From Streptomyces sp. MH60 (lineage in GTDB: Bacteria > Actinomycetota > Actinomycetes > Streptomycetales > Streptomycetaceae), in NCBI RefSeq assembly GCF_002939385.1, contig NZ_MULI01000001.1, positions 370,598 through 434,597 on the forward strand: 64,000 nt of DNA, given 5' to 3'. The notes under the pieces were generated by a model, which was not told the origin of the DNA, made no database searches, and saw nothing but the letters and a program-made list of their open reading frames with translations. Made by a program: the position numbers and the translations under genes. Below are positions 1 to 8,334 of this stretch, piece by piece (positions within the stretch are counted from its first letter, which is position 1; every line of letters starts with the position of its first letter).

Positions 1-309
1 GCTTCCCTGAAGATCACCGAGCGCTGGCTGCCCGCCCTGCGCGAGCTGCGCGCGAGCGGCACGGACACGCCGGTCCTGGCCCTCGCCCTCGCCGCCTGGG
101 CACACGGCACCCGGCCCGGTGCCCCCGACCGGTCGGACCCCGCGGCAAAGGCACTCGCCTCCTGCTGGAACGCGGGCGGCCCTGCGACCGGGACGGTGAG
201 CGCGCTGCTGCGCACCGTCGGCGCGGCGGATCTCGCCGACGACACGGTCCTCACCGCGGCCGTCGCCGACCGGTTGCCCGCAGTGCGCGCGGGCCGCGTC
301 GAAATCTGA
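1..309 (+). CDS. Mannitol dehydrogenase family protein, C-terminal fragment
   Basis: The frame is open from base 1 and stops at 307-309, so the start lies outside the window. The 102 visible residues begin ASLKITERWLPALRELRASG and contain an Ala-rich stretch ending AAWAHGT. This resembles the helical C-terminal domain of the mannitol dehydrogenase/fructuronate reductase family, NAD-dependent enzymes that interconvert sugar alcohols or uronates with keto sugars. The next two genes, an MFS transporter and an L-idonate-dehydrogenase-like enzyme, run in the same direction and fit a polyol uptake and oxidation operon. The substrate cannot be read from this fragment. Confidence 0.72.
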   Translation, partial: ASLKITERWLPALRELRASGTDTPVLALALAAWAHGTRPGAPDRSDPAAKALASCWNAGGPATGTVSALLRTVGAADLADDTVLTAAVADRLPAVRAGRVEI

Positions 310-406
310 CCCCCTCCGCAGCACTCCGACCTTCCCGCCCCCCGTGCAACCCACCCCCTGCACCCACCCGTTCCACCGTTCCCGTCCCCGAACAACGGAG
401 TTCACG

Positions 407-1801
407 ATGAAGGACAGCGCCGTCGCCGCGGAGCAGACGCGCCCCGCGGAGCGCACCACGGGCGATCTGGCAAGAGCCGCCGTCTCGGGCTGGCTGGGCA
501 CGGCCATGGAATTCATGGACTTCCAGCTCTACTCGCTGGCCGCCGCGATCGTCTTCAACAAGCTCTTCTTCCCCGACGTCAGCCCCGCGATCGGACTGAT
601 CGCCGCGATGGCCACCTACGGCGTCGGCTACGTCGCCCGGCTCGCCGGCGCGGTGTACTTCGGACGCATGGGCGACCGGCTCGGCCGCAAGAAGGTCCTC
701 TACATCACCGTGCTCCTGATGGGGGCCTCGACGACCCTGATCGGCGTCCTGCCCACCTACGGCACGGTCGGCATCATGGCACCGATCCTGCTGGTCGCGC
801 TGCGGCTGGCGCAGGGATTCGGCGCGGGCGCCGAGATCGCCGGCGCGACGGTGCTCCTCGCCGAGTACGCGCCCGCCAAGCGCCGGGGCCTGATCTCCTC
901 GCTGGTGTCGCTCGGCACCAACTCCGGGACCCTGGCCGCCTCCGGCTTGTGGGCCGTCCTGCTCGCCGTACTCACCGAGGACCAACTCCTGTCCTGGGGC
1001 TGGCGGCTGCCGTTCCTGCTCAGCTTCGCCATGATGCTGTTCGCCGTCTGGCTGCGCCGCGGCCTGAAGGAGAGCCCCGTCTTCGAGGAACGCGCCGACG
1101 TCGTGGACGGTGTGGCGCTGGACCGCGACCAGGTGGAGGCGGCCATCACCGACTCCGCTGAGCAGCAGGGCACCGTACTGGCGGCCGGCGTGCGGCAGCG
1201 CAAGGGCAAGGCGTTCTTCCTCGCCCTGGCGCTCCGCTTCGGCCAGGCCGGCAACTCCGGACTGATCCAGACCTTCCTCGTCGGCTACATCGCCACCAAT
1301 CTCGCCGTCGACCGGTCCGTACCCACGGACGCCATCGTGTACGGCTCGCTCGTGGGCTTCGCCACCGTGCCGTTCATCGGCCTGCTCGGCGACCGCGTCG
1401 GCCGCCGCGTGCTCTACCTGGTCGTCTCGGCGCTGACCATGGTCCTCGCCTTCCCGGTGATGCTGCTGATCACCTCCGGTACGACGCCGGGCGTGATGAT
1501 CGGCATGGTGCTCGGCCTCAACGTCGGCGTGCTCGGGCTGTTCTCGCTGGAGAGCGTGACGATGGCCGAACTCTTCGGCGCCCGCACCCGGTTCACCCAG
1601 CTCGCGCTCGCCAAGGAGATCGGCGGCATCCTCGCCACCGCGATAGGCCCCGTCCTCGCCGCCACCCTCACGGCCGTCACCGGGAGCTGGTGGCCGATCG
1701 CCGCCATGCTCATCGTCTACTCACTGATCACGTTCGTCGGCGCGTACCTGGCGCCCGAAACCCGCGGACGCGACCTGGTCCGCCTGGAGGACGCCGTATG
1801 A
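407..1801 (+). CDS. MFS transporter, metabolite:H+ symporter type
   Basis: This 464-residue integral membrane protein has about 12 hydrophobic segments. The major facilitator loop motif GRMGDRLGRKK lies near residues 86-96 after TM2, and a second copy, LLGDRVGRR, lies in the C-terminal half. The spacing and the long cytoplasmic loop after TM6 are typical of the metabolite:H+ symporter branch. I chose the ATG at 407 because GGAG lies 6 bases upstream; the frame is open further upstream, but those residues look non-coding. It lies between two polyol dehydrogenase genes and its stop overlaps the next start (ATGA), so it probably imports the sugar alcohol or acid they oxidise. The substrate is inferred from context. 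Confidence 0.88.
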   Translation: MKDSAVAAEQTRPAERTTGDLARAAVSGWLGTAMEFMDFQLYSLAAAIVFNKLFFPDVSPAIGLIAAMATYGVGYVARLAGAVYFGRMGDRLGRKKVLYITVLLMGASTTLIGVLPTYGTVGIMAPILLVALRLAQGFGAGAEIAGATVLLAEYAPAKRRGLISSLVSLGTNSGTLAASGLWAVLLAVLTEDQLLSWGWRLPFLLSFAMMLFAVWLRRGLKESPVFEERADVVDGVALDRDQVEAAITDSAEQQGTVLAAGVRQRKGKAFFLALALRFGQAGNSGLIQTFLVGYIATNLAVDRSVPTDAIVYGSLVGFATVPFIGLLGDRVGRRVLYLVVSALTMVLAFPVMLLITSGTTPGVMIGMVLGLNVGVLGLFSLESVTMAELFGARTRFTQLALAKEIGGILATAIGPVLAATLTAVTGSWWPIAAMLIVYSLITFVGAYLAPETRGRDLVRLEDAV

Positions 1802-2898
1802 CCACCGCCACCGAGAGCCACGGAGCCCCCGCCGACAGGAAGCGCACCATGCGTGCCCTGGTGGTGCACGGCCCAGGCGACGTCCGCGTGGACGAACGGC
1901 CACTGCCGGTACCCGGACCCGGCGAGGTGCTGCTGGCCCTGGAATGGGGCGGGATCTGCGGATCCGACATCGCCTACTGGAGGCACGGCGCATCCGGCAC
2001 AGCCGCGCTCAGCCATCCACTGGTCCTCGGGCACGAGGTGGCGGGCCGCATCGCCGCGCTCGGCCCGGGCGTCACCGGGCTCGCCGAAGGCCAGCCGACG
2101 ACCGTCCACCCGGCCCGGCCGGTCGGCGACGGCGTACTGCCCCAACGGATCGCGGGCCGCACCAACCTCTACCCCCACATCCGCTACTTCGGCTCGGCAG
2201 CCTTCACCCCCCACACCGACGGCGGGTTCAGCGAATACCGCACGGTCGACGCCGACCAGGTACGGCCGCTGCCGGACGGGGTGGACACCGAGCGGGGCGC
2301 CCTGGCGGAGCCGCTGGCCGTGGCCCTGCACGCCGTCGGCCGGGCCCCGTCCCTGCACGGCCGGACCGTCCTGGTCAACGGTGCCGGACCGATCGGCTCC
2401 CTGGTGGCGGCCGCTGCCAAACACCGCGGCGCGGACACGGTGATCGCCGCCGACCTGTCAGCGGACGCGCTCGCCGTCGCCCGGGCGATGGGAGCCGACG
2501 AGACCCGCGACCTCGCGCGCGGCGAGACGCTGCCGGAGGACGTGGAGGTGGTCTTCGAGGCGTCCGGCGCCCCGGCGGCGCTCGGTGCGGTATTGCGGGC
2601 CACCGCCCGTGGCGGCACCCTCGTCCAGGTCGGCAACCTGCCCGGCAGCGCGGTGACCGCCGTCCTCGGCGACCTGGTCACCCGCGAGATCACCTGGACG
2701 GGGTCGTACCGCTTCGTGGAGGAGATCGACGACGCGCTGCTCGCCCTGCGCGACGGCGTGGACGTTACACCGCTGATCACCCACCGGTTCCCACTGGACC
2801 GGGCGGCCGAGGCCCTGTCGGTCGCCGCCGACCCGGCCGCCGGGAGCAGCAAAGTGCTGCTGCGGCTGTCCGACAGGTGGGATTCGGCTCCCACCTAG
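1798..2898 (+). CDS. L-idonate 5-dehydrogenase-like medium-chain dehydrogenase
   Basis: This 366-residue medium-chain dehydrogenase overlaps the transporter stop by four bases, so translation is probably coupled. Catalytic zinc ligands are visible: C54 in GICGSD, H79/E80 in GHE and E171 in AEPLAV. The NAD(P)-binding motif NGAGPIGS lies near residue 195. The segments RYFGSAAF and HTDGGFSEY match the L-idonate 5-dehydrogenase group, which oxidises L-idonate to 5-ketogluconate. The lobe at about residues 104-124, which normally holds four structural-zinc cysteines, has none. The internal Met at residue 18 (MRALVVHG) could also be the start. L-iditol/sorbitol dehydrogenase is the main alternative function. 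Confidence 0.85.
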   Translation: MTTATESHGAPADRKRTMRALVVHGPGDVRVDERPLPVPGPGEVLLALEWGGICGSDIAYWRHGASGTAALSHPLVLGHEVAGRIAALGPGVTGLAEGQPTTVHPARPVGDGVLPQRIAGRTNLYPHIRYFGSAAFTPHTDGGFSEYRTVDADQVRPLPDGVDTERGALAEPLAVALHAVGRAPSLHGRTVLVNGAGPIGSLVAAAAKHRGADTVIAADLSADALAVARAMGADETRDLARGETLPEDVEVVFEASGAPAALGAVLRATARGGTLVQVGNLPGSAVTAVLGDLVTREITWTGSYRFVEEIDDALLALRDGVDVTPLITHRFPLDRAAEALSVAADPAAGSSKVLLRLSDRWDSAPT

Positions 2899-3228
2899 GA
2901 CACCGCAGTTGTGGCCGTGGCGGCGACACCGTTTCCCCTCCCACGCCGAGTTCGACCTGTTCGTGGACCTTTCTCACCCGGTCGACACGCATCACCGACG
3001 GCGCCCGGACGTGGTGCAGGTCAGCGACCGCTTCCCTCGGTGGCAAGGGCTGTCGAAGCGGATCGGGGACATCGCCGCCGCCCACCGCAGTCGCCTACCC
3101 GCCGCAGTTGTCAGGCGTGCCTGTCTCCTGGGCTCACTGAAGGCACCACAGCCGACTGCTACACACCGCCTCCTTTCACCCGGCACCGACCTTTGGTGCG
3201 CGTGACGTGTCCAGCATTCGCGTGCGTG
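2899..3228. other. Intergenic, no gene recognised
   Basis: These 330 bases follow the dehydrogenase stop. Open frames exist on both strands, but none has a convincing start, ribosome site or recognisable motif. Confidence 0.4.
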
Positions 3229-3498
3229 TCACGCGCAGCGTCTTCGACGCGAGGCGACGGCCTTCCGGCTCCGGCAGGAAGGCCGGTCAGCCGAGGTTGT
3301 CCGCGCGTCCCTCGTCACCGTTCGTCGGCTGACCTCGTAGTGGCCGTGGGCGGCACCTGGGTTGCGTGCCACCTCTGCCGTTTCGGCCAGCCGGCTGAGC
3401 TCGGCCGCCGACTCCCGCAGGGCGGGCGGCGCCGGTGCGGGCTCAAGTCGGGCCGGGGACACGCCGTGGTCGGCGAGCAGCGTTGTCGGCTCCACGAC
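3229..3498 (-). CDS. Small hypothetical protein, possibly truncated
   Basis: A GTG at 3498 opens a frame of about 89 residues beginning VVEPTTLLADHGVSPARLEP. The first 45 residues look like protein, but the tail is Arg/Ser-rich and looks like read-through, so the gene is probably cut. The N-terminus resembles the start of the small ORF at 45194 (both have E-P-x2-L-L, G-x-x-P-x2-L-E and A-P-A-P-P), which suggests a shared small family or duplicated fragment. It lies downstream of a Y-family polymerase remnant on the same strand. No function can be assigned. Confidence 0.3.
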   Translation of the reverse strand, partial: VVEPTTLLADHGVSPARLEPAPAPPALRESAAELSRLAETAEVARNPGAAHGHYEVSRRTVTRDARTTSADRPSCRSRKAVASRRRRCA

Positions 3499-3543
3499 GC
3501 TCCTGTCATCCAAGGGCTGTGCTCGGCGGCAGGGCGGCGGTCT

Positions 3544-3715
3544 TCAGGATGCGCGCCGGGCGACCGAAGCGGGGCCGATGATGCCGGGGCCGAATTTGTC
3601 GCGCACCCGGTCCACGGCGGCCTCGGCGACGAGCGGGGCCTCACGGACCTGGCCCAGGCTGATCTCCTGGGTCACCTGGAGGTGGGCGGCCGCGAACAAC
3701 GCTGAGATCGCCCGC
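3544..3715 (-). pseudogene. Y-family DNA polymerase (DinB-like) C-terminal remnant
   Basis: The minus-strand frame ends with VDRVRDKFGPGIIGPASV followed by ARRAS and a stop. This resembles the extreme C-terminus of Streptomyces DNA polymerase IV-type proteins, where an Ala/Asp-x-x-R-x-[KR]-F-G-P motif closes the protein. Only about 55 residues remain. The 5' side runs into an IS630 transposase remnant on the other strand near 3715, so the gene seems to have been cut by an insertion and later decay. Confidence is limited by the short segment. Confidence 0.42.
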
Positions 3716-3929
3716 ACCCCGACGAACTCCTCCTGGCTCAACCGGATCGAGGCCCCGTTCACCGCCCCGCGCTACTTCACGCTCGACGGCACCGACCACG
3801 CCGACCACAAGGGAGCAGGGCAGCATGATCCGCCGCTTCATCATCTGGCGCCGCTACATCATCTGGCGAAACCGCCGGGCCGACGACCGGCGCCTACGCG
3901 GCGTCGTCGACCGGGCGACCGTCGCCTGA
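3715..3929 (+). pseudogene. IS630-family transposase, 3' remnant with frameshift
   Basis: The plus strand reads NSSWLNRIEAPFTAPRYFTL and then DGTDHADH, the well-known C-terminal block of IS630-type DDE transposases (S-W-L-N-x-I-E, followed by a Trp-rich IIRRYIxWRN helix). After about base 3810 the reading shifts to another frame, MIRRFIIWRRYIIWRN, ending with VVDRATVA and a stop at 3927-3929. A short duplication (IIWR twice) lies at the shift. The catalytic 5' two thirds are missing, so the element is inactive. Confidence 0.75.
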
Positions 3930-3930
3930 T

Positions 3931-4314
3931 CTACTCGTCGTCGCGGCACAGGCAGAAAGGATGGCCGGCCGGGTCGAAGAGTACCCGGACGTTCTCCCGT
4001 GGTTGGAACTCCGCGATGGTGGCGCCCAGGGCCACCGCCTCGGCGACCGCCGAGTCCAGGTCACCGACCTGGAAGTCGAAGTGCATCATGGGGCGCTGAT
4101 CACCGTCGGCCGGTGGCCATACCGGAGGCCGATAGCCCTCCGCTTGTTGGAAAACGAAGAACGGTCCTTGCGGTGAGGCAGCCACAATGGCTGTTCCCGG
4201 CTCTTCGTGCCCGACCTGCCAATCGAGAAGCTCGGCATAGAACTTCGCCAAACCGCTGGGATCCGGCGCTTCGAGCGTGGTGCCCCACCACATGCCGCCT
4301 GTTCGAGATCGCAT
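3931..4314 (-). CDS. VOC family (glyoxalase/bleomycin-resistance fold) protein
   Basis: This protein of about 128 residues has the beta-alpha-beta-beta-beta layout of the vicinal oxygen chelate fold. The motif MWWGTTLEAPDPSGLAKFYA starts the first module. MMHFDFQVGDLDSAVAEAVA starts the second. FDPAGHPFCLC near the end matches the usual DPxGHPFCL signature. Such small single-gene VOC proteins in Streptomyces are mostly uncharacterised. I placed the start at ATG 4314 (MRSRTGG); MWWGTTL seven codons later is also possible. It appears intact and lies between two insertion-sequence remnants. Confidence 0.8.
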   Translation of the reverse strand: MRSRTGGMWWGTTLEAPDPSGLAKFYAELLDWQVGHEEPGTAIVAASPQGPFFVFQQAEGYRPPVWPPADGDQRPMMHFDFQVGDLDSAVAEAVALGATIAEFQPRENVRVLFDPAGHPFCLCRDDE

Positions 4315-4678
4315 GCTTGAGCCTACCCGAGCCCTCCACACACGCCGTTACCACCGTTGGCACCGGAGCGAGTCACCCTGAGCAGTACGACGGGGCGAAC
4401 GTCGCCTGATGCGGCTGCGGATGTGAATGGTGATCTGGATCGTACGGGAGGTGCGGGCGGCAGCCAGCGCCGCGATCGGCGCCCCGCCACGACCGGTGAA
4501 GGCAAAGATGAGGGTTGTAACGAGTGGAGCGAGGGCGGCCTTGCCGAAGCCCTTCGCCCTGCCGGTTCGCGATCGCCTGGCCGCCTGCCTCTCCCGCCGC
4601 CGCCCCGAGCAGAGGAACTGAGTCCGGTGCGCCGCTGCCAGGCCGCCCGCGACCCTGGCCTAGGCAGTTTCGTTCGGA

Positions 4679-4870
4679 TCACCGGGCGGACCAGAGGAAG
4701 ATGCCCGCGAGGCGGAGTCCAGCCAGCCAGATGATTGCCGTCTCCTCATAGCGGGTGGCAATGCCCCCACTGTTTCAGGCGGTTGACGCACCGCTCGACG
4801 GTGTTGCACTGCTTGTAGGCCTCGCGGTCGAAGGCTGGTGGCCTGCCGCTGGTCGGCGGAAACGGGATCT
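4679..4870 (-). pseudogene. IS5-family transposase, 3' remnant with frameshift
   Basis: Minus-strand frames read GRPPAFDREAYKQCNTVERC and VNRLKQW, then in a shifted frame GIATRYEETAIIWLAGLRLA and GIFLWSAR with a stop at 4679-4681. This is the C-terminal end of IS5-group (IS427-like) transposases, where R-N-x-V-E-R-x-x-N-R-L-K-Q-x-R is conserved. The 5' portion is absent and the frame is broken at the TGGGGGC run near 4763. The element cannot be active. Confidence 0.75.
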
Positions 4871-4957
4871 GGCGGCATCGTCCAACACCACCCGGGATGA
4901 ATTCGCGGGGCTCGTCATGCGTGGGTCTCGGGCTCGCATCCCGAAGGCGGCTCGGGC

Positions 4958-4992
4958 GAAGACCAGGCCGGGCGTCATCCTGCCTGGTCTTC
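4958..4992 (-). terminator. Stem-loop terminator after the acyl ligase gene
   Basis: A perfect 11-bp inverted repeat, GAAGACCAGGC (4958-4968) and GCCTGGTCTTC (4982-4992), encloses a 13-base loop. It begins about 40 bases past the ligase stop at 5033 in the minus direction. No long T-run follows, as is common in Streptomyces terminators. Confidence 0.6.
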
Positions 4993-5032
4993 ATCTGTGT
5001 TCCGGGGAGGCCGAGGGGTGCGTGGCGCCGTG

Positions 5033-6577
5033 TCAGCCCGTCAGCAGGGACCGCAGTCGCCGCTTGTCCGGTTTGCCGACCGCGGTCAGGGGGATGGCGG
5101 GGACCAGGTGCACGGTCTCGGGGGCGTAGAGGCGTCCCTTGCGGGCGGTGACGAAGGCGCGGATCTCGTCGAGTGACGGCTCGTGTCCGGGGACGGGCAC
5201 CACGGCGGCGTGGACGTGCTCCACCGATTCCTCGTCCCGGCTGCCGAAGACCGTGCACTGGGCGACGGAGGGGTGGTCCAGGAGCAGGGCCTCCAGCTCC
5301 GCGGGATAGACGTGCCCTCCGACGACCACGATCATCTCCTTGATCCGGTCCACGATGAAGAGGTAACCGTTCTCGTCGAGATAGCCGACGTCCCCCGTGC
5401 GCACCCAGCCGTCGCGCAGTACCTCACGGGTCAGCTCGGGCTGCTTCCAGTAGCCGTGCATCGCGTAGGGCGAGCGCACCAGCACTTCGCCCGGTGTCCC
5501 GGGCGCCAGGGCGGTGCCGTCGGTGTCCTGGACGACGATCTCGACGCCGGGCACGGCCCGGCCGACCGTCGGGTGGCCCTCGCGGCCGGTCAGCTCCTGC
5601 TCGTCGGGGCCCGTCTCCGATATGAGCTGCGTCTCGGCCTGACCGTACAAGCCGTACAGCACAGGGCCTAGAAGTTTGGCCGCCTGCCGCAACCTGGCCG
5701 GTGCCGCGGCGGTGCCGCCGTAGGTCACGCGGCTCAGGCTGGACAGGTCGGTGGCGGACAGGTCCGGGTGGTCCAGTAGCCGGTACAGCAGAGGCGGCAG
5801 CAACCAGGTGTGGGTGATGCGCTCGCGCTCGACCGTGGCCAGCACGTCCCCGGGTTCGAAGTCGTGCCGCAGGACGACCGATCCGCCTTCCAGAAGAGCC
5901 GTGTCGGCGAAGATCCCGGCGAGATGGGCGAGCGAGGTGCATGCCAGGAAACGGGGCGGGTCGCCGGCGTCGGTGAGCCTGCGCTCGAGGCTCCGTCGGT
6001 AGGAGCCGTGGCTCATTCGGATGCCCTTGGGAATCCCCGTGGTCCCGCCGGTGTAGCCGATGCGCCAGTCGTCGTCCGGACCCACCGGAGCGCGCACGGG
6101 ACGCACCGGATGCCTACGGGCCGCGGCCAGTACGTCTTCGGCGAACTCGCTCGGGCCCAAGGACAGCACCGGAGGGACACCGGGCAGCGGCAGCAGCTCC
6201 CGCGCCACGGCACGCCGCTGTTCGTCCACCAGCAGCAGGGCGCCGTCCACGCTTTCCAGGATGCGGGCCATGACCGATGCGCTCATGCCCTCGTAGAGAA
6301 CGACCACCCGCGCACCGGTCAGGTTGGCGGCGTAGCGGGCGGCAATGCCGTCGGCACTGTTGCCGGTGAGCAGGCCGACCGTGGCGCCCCTGCCCACCCC
6401 GCGCCGTCCCAGTTCCCCGCCGAGCCGGCAGACCTGGTCCCGTAACGCCCCCGCGCTGATCACCGCTCCCTCGGCGGTCGTCAGGACCGGCCGGGACGGT
6501 GCGGCGGACAGGACGTCGAGGATCGCCTCCGCGTAGGTGCTGAAGCCCGTCCCGGTGGTGCCGCCTTGTCGGCTCAT
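5033..6577 (-). CDS. AMP-dependent acyl-CoA/acyl-AMP ligase
   Basis: This 514-residue member of the adenylate-forming superfamily shows core motifs in order. These are the P-loop YTGGTTGIPKGI, the A5 motif YGLYGQAETQ, the A7/A8 hinge GDVGYLDENGY then FIVDRIKEMIVVVGGHVYPA, and the A10 lysine in TAVGKPDKRRLR. All residues for adenylation and thioesterification appear present. Such enzymes activate a carboxylic acid with ATP and pass it to CoA or a carrier protein. Spacing and length suit a fatty-acyl or aryl acid ligase, and the acid cannot be told by eye. It lies 87 bases downstream of a LysR gene on the same strand and is followed by a terminator stem-loop. It might prime or feed the lipid megasynthase at 9.7 kb, but the intervening kinase and remnants make that uncertain. 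Confidence 0.87.
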   Translation of the reverse strand: MSRQGGTTGTGFSTYAEAILDVLSAAPSRPVLTTAEGAVISAGALRDQVCRLGGELGRRGVGRGATVGLLTGNSADGIAARYAANLTGARVVVLYEGMSASVMARILESVDGALLLVDEQRRAVARELLPLPGVPPVLSLGPSEFAEDVLAAARRHPVRPVRAPVGPDDDWRIGYTGGTTGIPKGIRMSHGSYRRSLERRLTDAGDPPRFLACTSLAHLAGIFADTALLEGGSVVLRHDFEPGDVLATVERERITHTWLLPPLLYRLLDHPDLSATDLSSLSRVTYGGTAAAPARLRQAAKLLGPVLYGLYGQAETQLISETGPDEQELTGREGHPTVGRAVPGVEIVVQDTDGTALAPGTPGEVLVRSPYAMHGYWKQPELTREVLRDGWVRTGDVGYLDENGYLFIVDRIKEMIVVVGGHVYPAELEALLLDHPSVAQCTVFGSRDEESVEHVHAAVVPVPGHEPSLDEIRAFVTARKGRLYAPETVHLVPAIPLTAVGKPDKRRLRSLLTG

Positions 6578-6664
6578 CGACTGTCTCCCTCTTTCGCGTC
6601 TGTGGGCGACTTCGACGCTATGGGCGGGGTTCTTCAGGTGTCCACGACCGGTTTCGGCATGTAC

Positions 6665-7552
6665 TCATGCTGTGTCGGGCATGAGCCGTTCCCCGGCCAG
6701 TCGGCGGAAGTCCAGGGCTGCAGGGGAGAGATAGGCGCGCCGGCGCCACACCATGGTCAGCGTCCGGTAGCAGTCCGGGGCGTCCAGTCGAAGCCAGCCG
6801 ACCGGGCCGTGATCGCCGAGGGCCCGGCGTGCGACGGCCGGCATCAGGCCGATGCCCACACCGGCACCGATGAGTTCGGGAGTGGCTGCGGCCTCGTCGC
6901 CTTCGCAGACCACGTGCGGCGTGAGTCCCTCACGGGCGAAGAGCTTCTCCAACAACGCCCGTTGCCAGTGACCGGCACGTGTGCTGACGAAGCCCTCGTC
7001 GGCCAACTCGGTCACCGAGACCTGCTCCTGGTCGGCCAGTGGGTGCCCGAGCGGTACGGCCAACAGCACCTCCTCCCGTGCCAGTTCCGTCGAGCACAGC
7101 TCGGGGCCGGCCAGCGGCTGGGAGGCGAGGGCGAAATCGACCTCGCCCGAGCGCAGATGCTGTCGCATCGAACCCACCGGGGCCTGGAAGAGGTGCACCC
7201 GCACCCCCGGTCGGAGCTCGCGGAACGCGGACAGCACCCCGGCCAGCTGTAGCAGGGTCTCGGCGGCGACCGCGACCCGGCCGGGGCTGCCGCGACCGGC
7301 GTCGGCCACCTCCCGCCGGGCATCCTCCAGCTCCGCCAGGGCCCGCTCGACCCGGACCAGGAAGGCGGCGCCGTGCTCGTTGAGACGTATACGGCGGCCT
7401 CTGCGGTCGAAGAGTGGAGCGCCGAGTTCTGACTCCAGCCGGATGATGGTCCGGCTCACCGACGGCTGGGCCACTCGGAGTTCCTCCGCAGCCCGGCTGA
7501 TGTGCTGGTGACGTGCGACGGACTGAAAGTAGCGAAGAGACAGCAGATCCAT
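6665..7552 (-). CDS. LysR-family transcriptional regulator
   Basis: This 295-residue protein starts MDLLSLRYFQSVARHQHISR and AAEELRVAQPSVSRTI, the classic LysR winged helix-turn-helix (residues 1-60). The remainder, with segments such as GRVAVAAETLLQLAGVL and LRSGEVDFALASQPL, is the two-lobed periplasmic-binding-like effector domain. The length is normal. It lies upstream of the ligase gene on the same strand with an 87-base gap, so the two are probably co-transcribed or the regulator controls the ligase promoter in that gap. The effector is unknown. Confidence 0.92.
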   Translation of the reverse strand: MDLLSLRYFQSVARHQHISRAAEELRVAQPSVSRTIIRLESELGAPLFDRRGRRIRLNEHGAAFLVRVERALAELEDARREVADAGRGSPGRVAVAAETLLQLAGVLSAFRELRPGVRVHLFQAPVGSMRQHLRSGEVDFALASQPLAGPELCSTELAREEVLLAVPLGHPLADQEQVSVTELADEGFVSTRAGHWQRALLEKLFAREGLTPHVVCEGDEAAATPELIGAGVGIGLMPAVARRALGDHGPVGWLRLDAPDCYRTLTMVWRRRAYLSPAALDFRRLAGERLMPDTA

Positions 7553-7641
7553 GTCGGTAGTCTCGTCCGGATCGGATCTGGGTGGGGCGAGGCACCGCCG
7601 CTGCGACCGCGGTGATCAACCTCGGGGACGCCCCGCCCCAC

Positions 7642-7790
7642 TCACTTCGCGTCCGCGTAGCACGCCACCACCACCGCCGTCGTGAACGGGAACGGATCGC
7701 CGCGACGACGGTGTCGGCCTCCTCCTCGGGACACGATCACCTCGTCGTGCTGGAAGCAGACGAGCTGTCGGGGCCGTGGTCGCCCATGTG
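7642..7790 (-). pseudogene. Family A DNA polymerase C-terminal remnant (possible)
   Basis: The minus-strand frame ends LVCFQHDEVIV, a short Arg/Gly-rich stretch, then DPFPFTTAVVVACYADAK and a stop at 7642-7644. The HDE triad with hydrophobic flanks is motif C of family A DNA polymerases. The closing segment resembles the C-terminus of the Streptomyces bifunctional exonuclease/polymerase. Upstream codons do not continue the family, so only a degraded tail remains. The call rests on two short matches. Confidence 0.4.
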
Positions 7791-8334
7791 GTGGGCACCC
7801 AGCACCGAGCCCGGCGCCGTTCCGGTGACCGTCATGCGGCACCCGGCCGCCGCGGTGACCACCGTCGACATTTCCGACCCAGGCACGGGCGCACCCGCGA
7901 CTCCGGCAGCCTGCCGGGCCTTCTCTGCGTTTCGGGGCCCGCGCTGCGACGCAGCCGTGGTCCGGGTGCGGGCGTCGCAAGAAGACGCCGTGGGTGCGGA
8001 CGGCGCGCGGGACGCGGGGGGTGAGGACCGAGGGGGCGTCGCCCGGATACCGGCACGGGTGGAGTGTCGGTATTCGAGACTTGCAGTATTCGCCGCAGGG
8101 CGAAGCAGCTCCGCACCCGGCTTGGTCACGTCAGCGGAGACAAGGTGTAAGGCTCTCGCCGCAACGGGTGGCTCGTCTCGCCGGCGATGAGGGAGGGGAG
8201 CCCGCATGCCCCGGGGTGCCGCCGGGGCGCCGCAGAGTCGCCCGAACCTGGGCTTGTCGGACTGAGTCGCAAACGGCTATCGCTGCCGATAAAAGGAATC
8301 GTGCGGGTAGCTGGCCGGATGATGAGGTGGCACG
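7791..8334. other. Intergenic, no gene recognised
   Basis: Several overlapping open frames exist on both strands but are Arg/Pro-rich in the way of non-coding high-GC DNA. The final 60 bases are AT-richer (GATAAAAGGAATCG) and carry a purine-rich GATGAGG before the GTG of the next gene, so they probably hold its promoter and ribosome site. Confidence 0.4.

Noticed and set aside
7582..8190. A 202-codon plus-strand ORF
   Set aside because: Low-complexity Ala/Arg composition and no motif; the minus strand has an HDE-containing polymerase-like tail instead.
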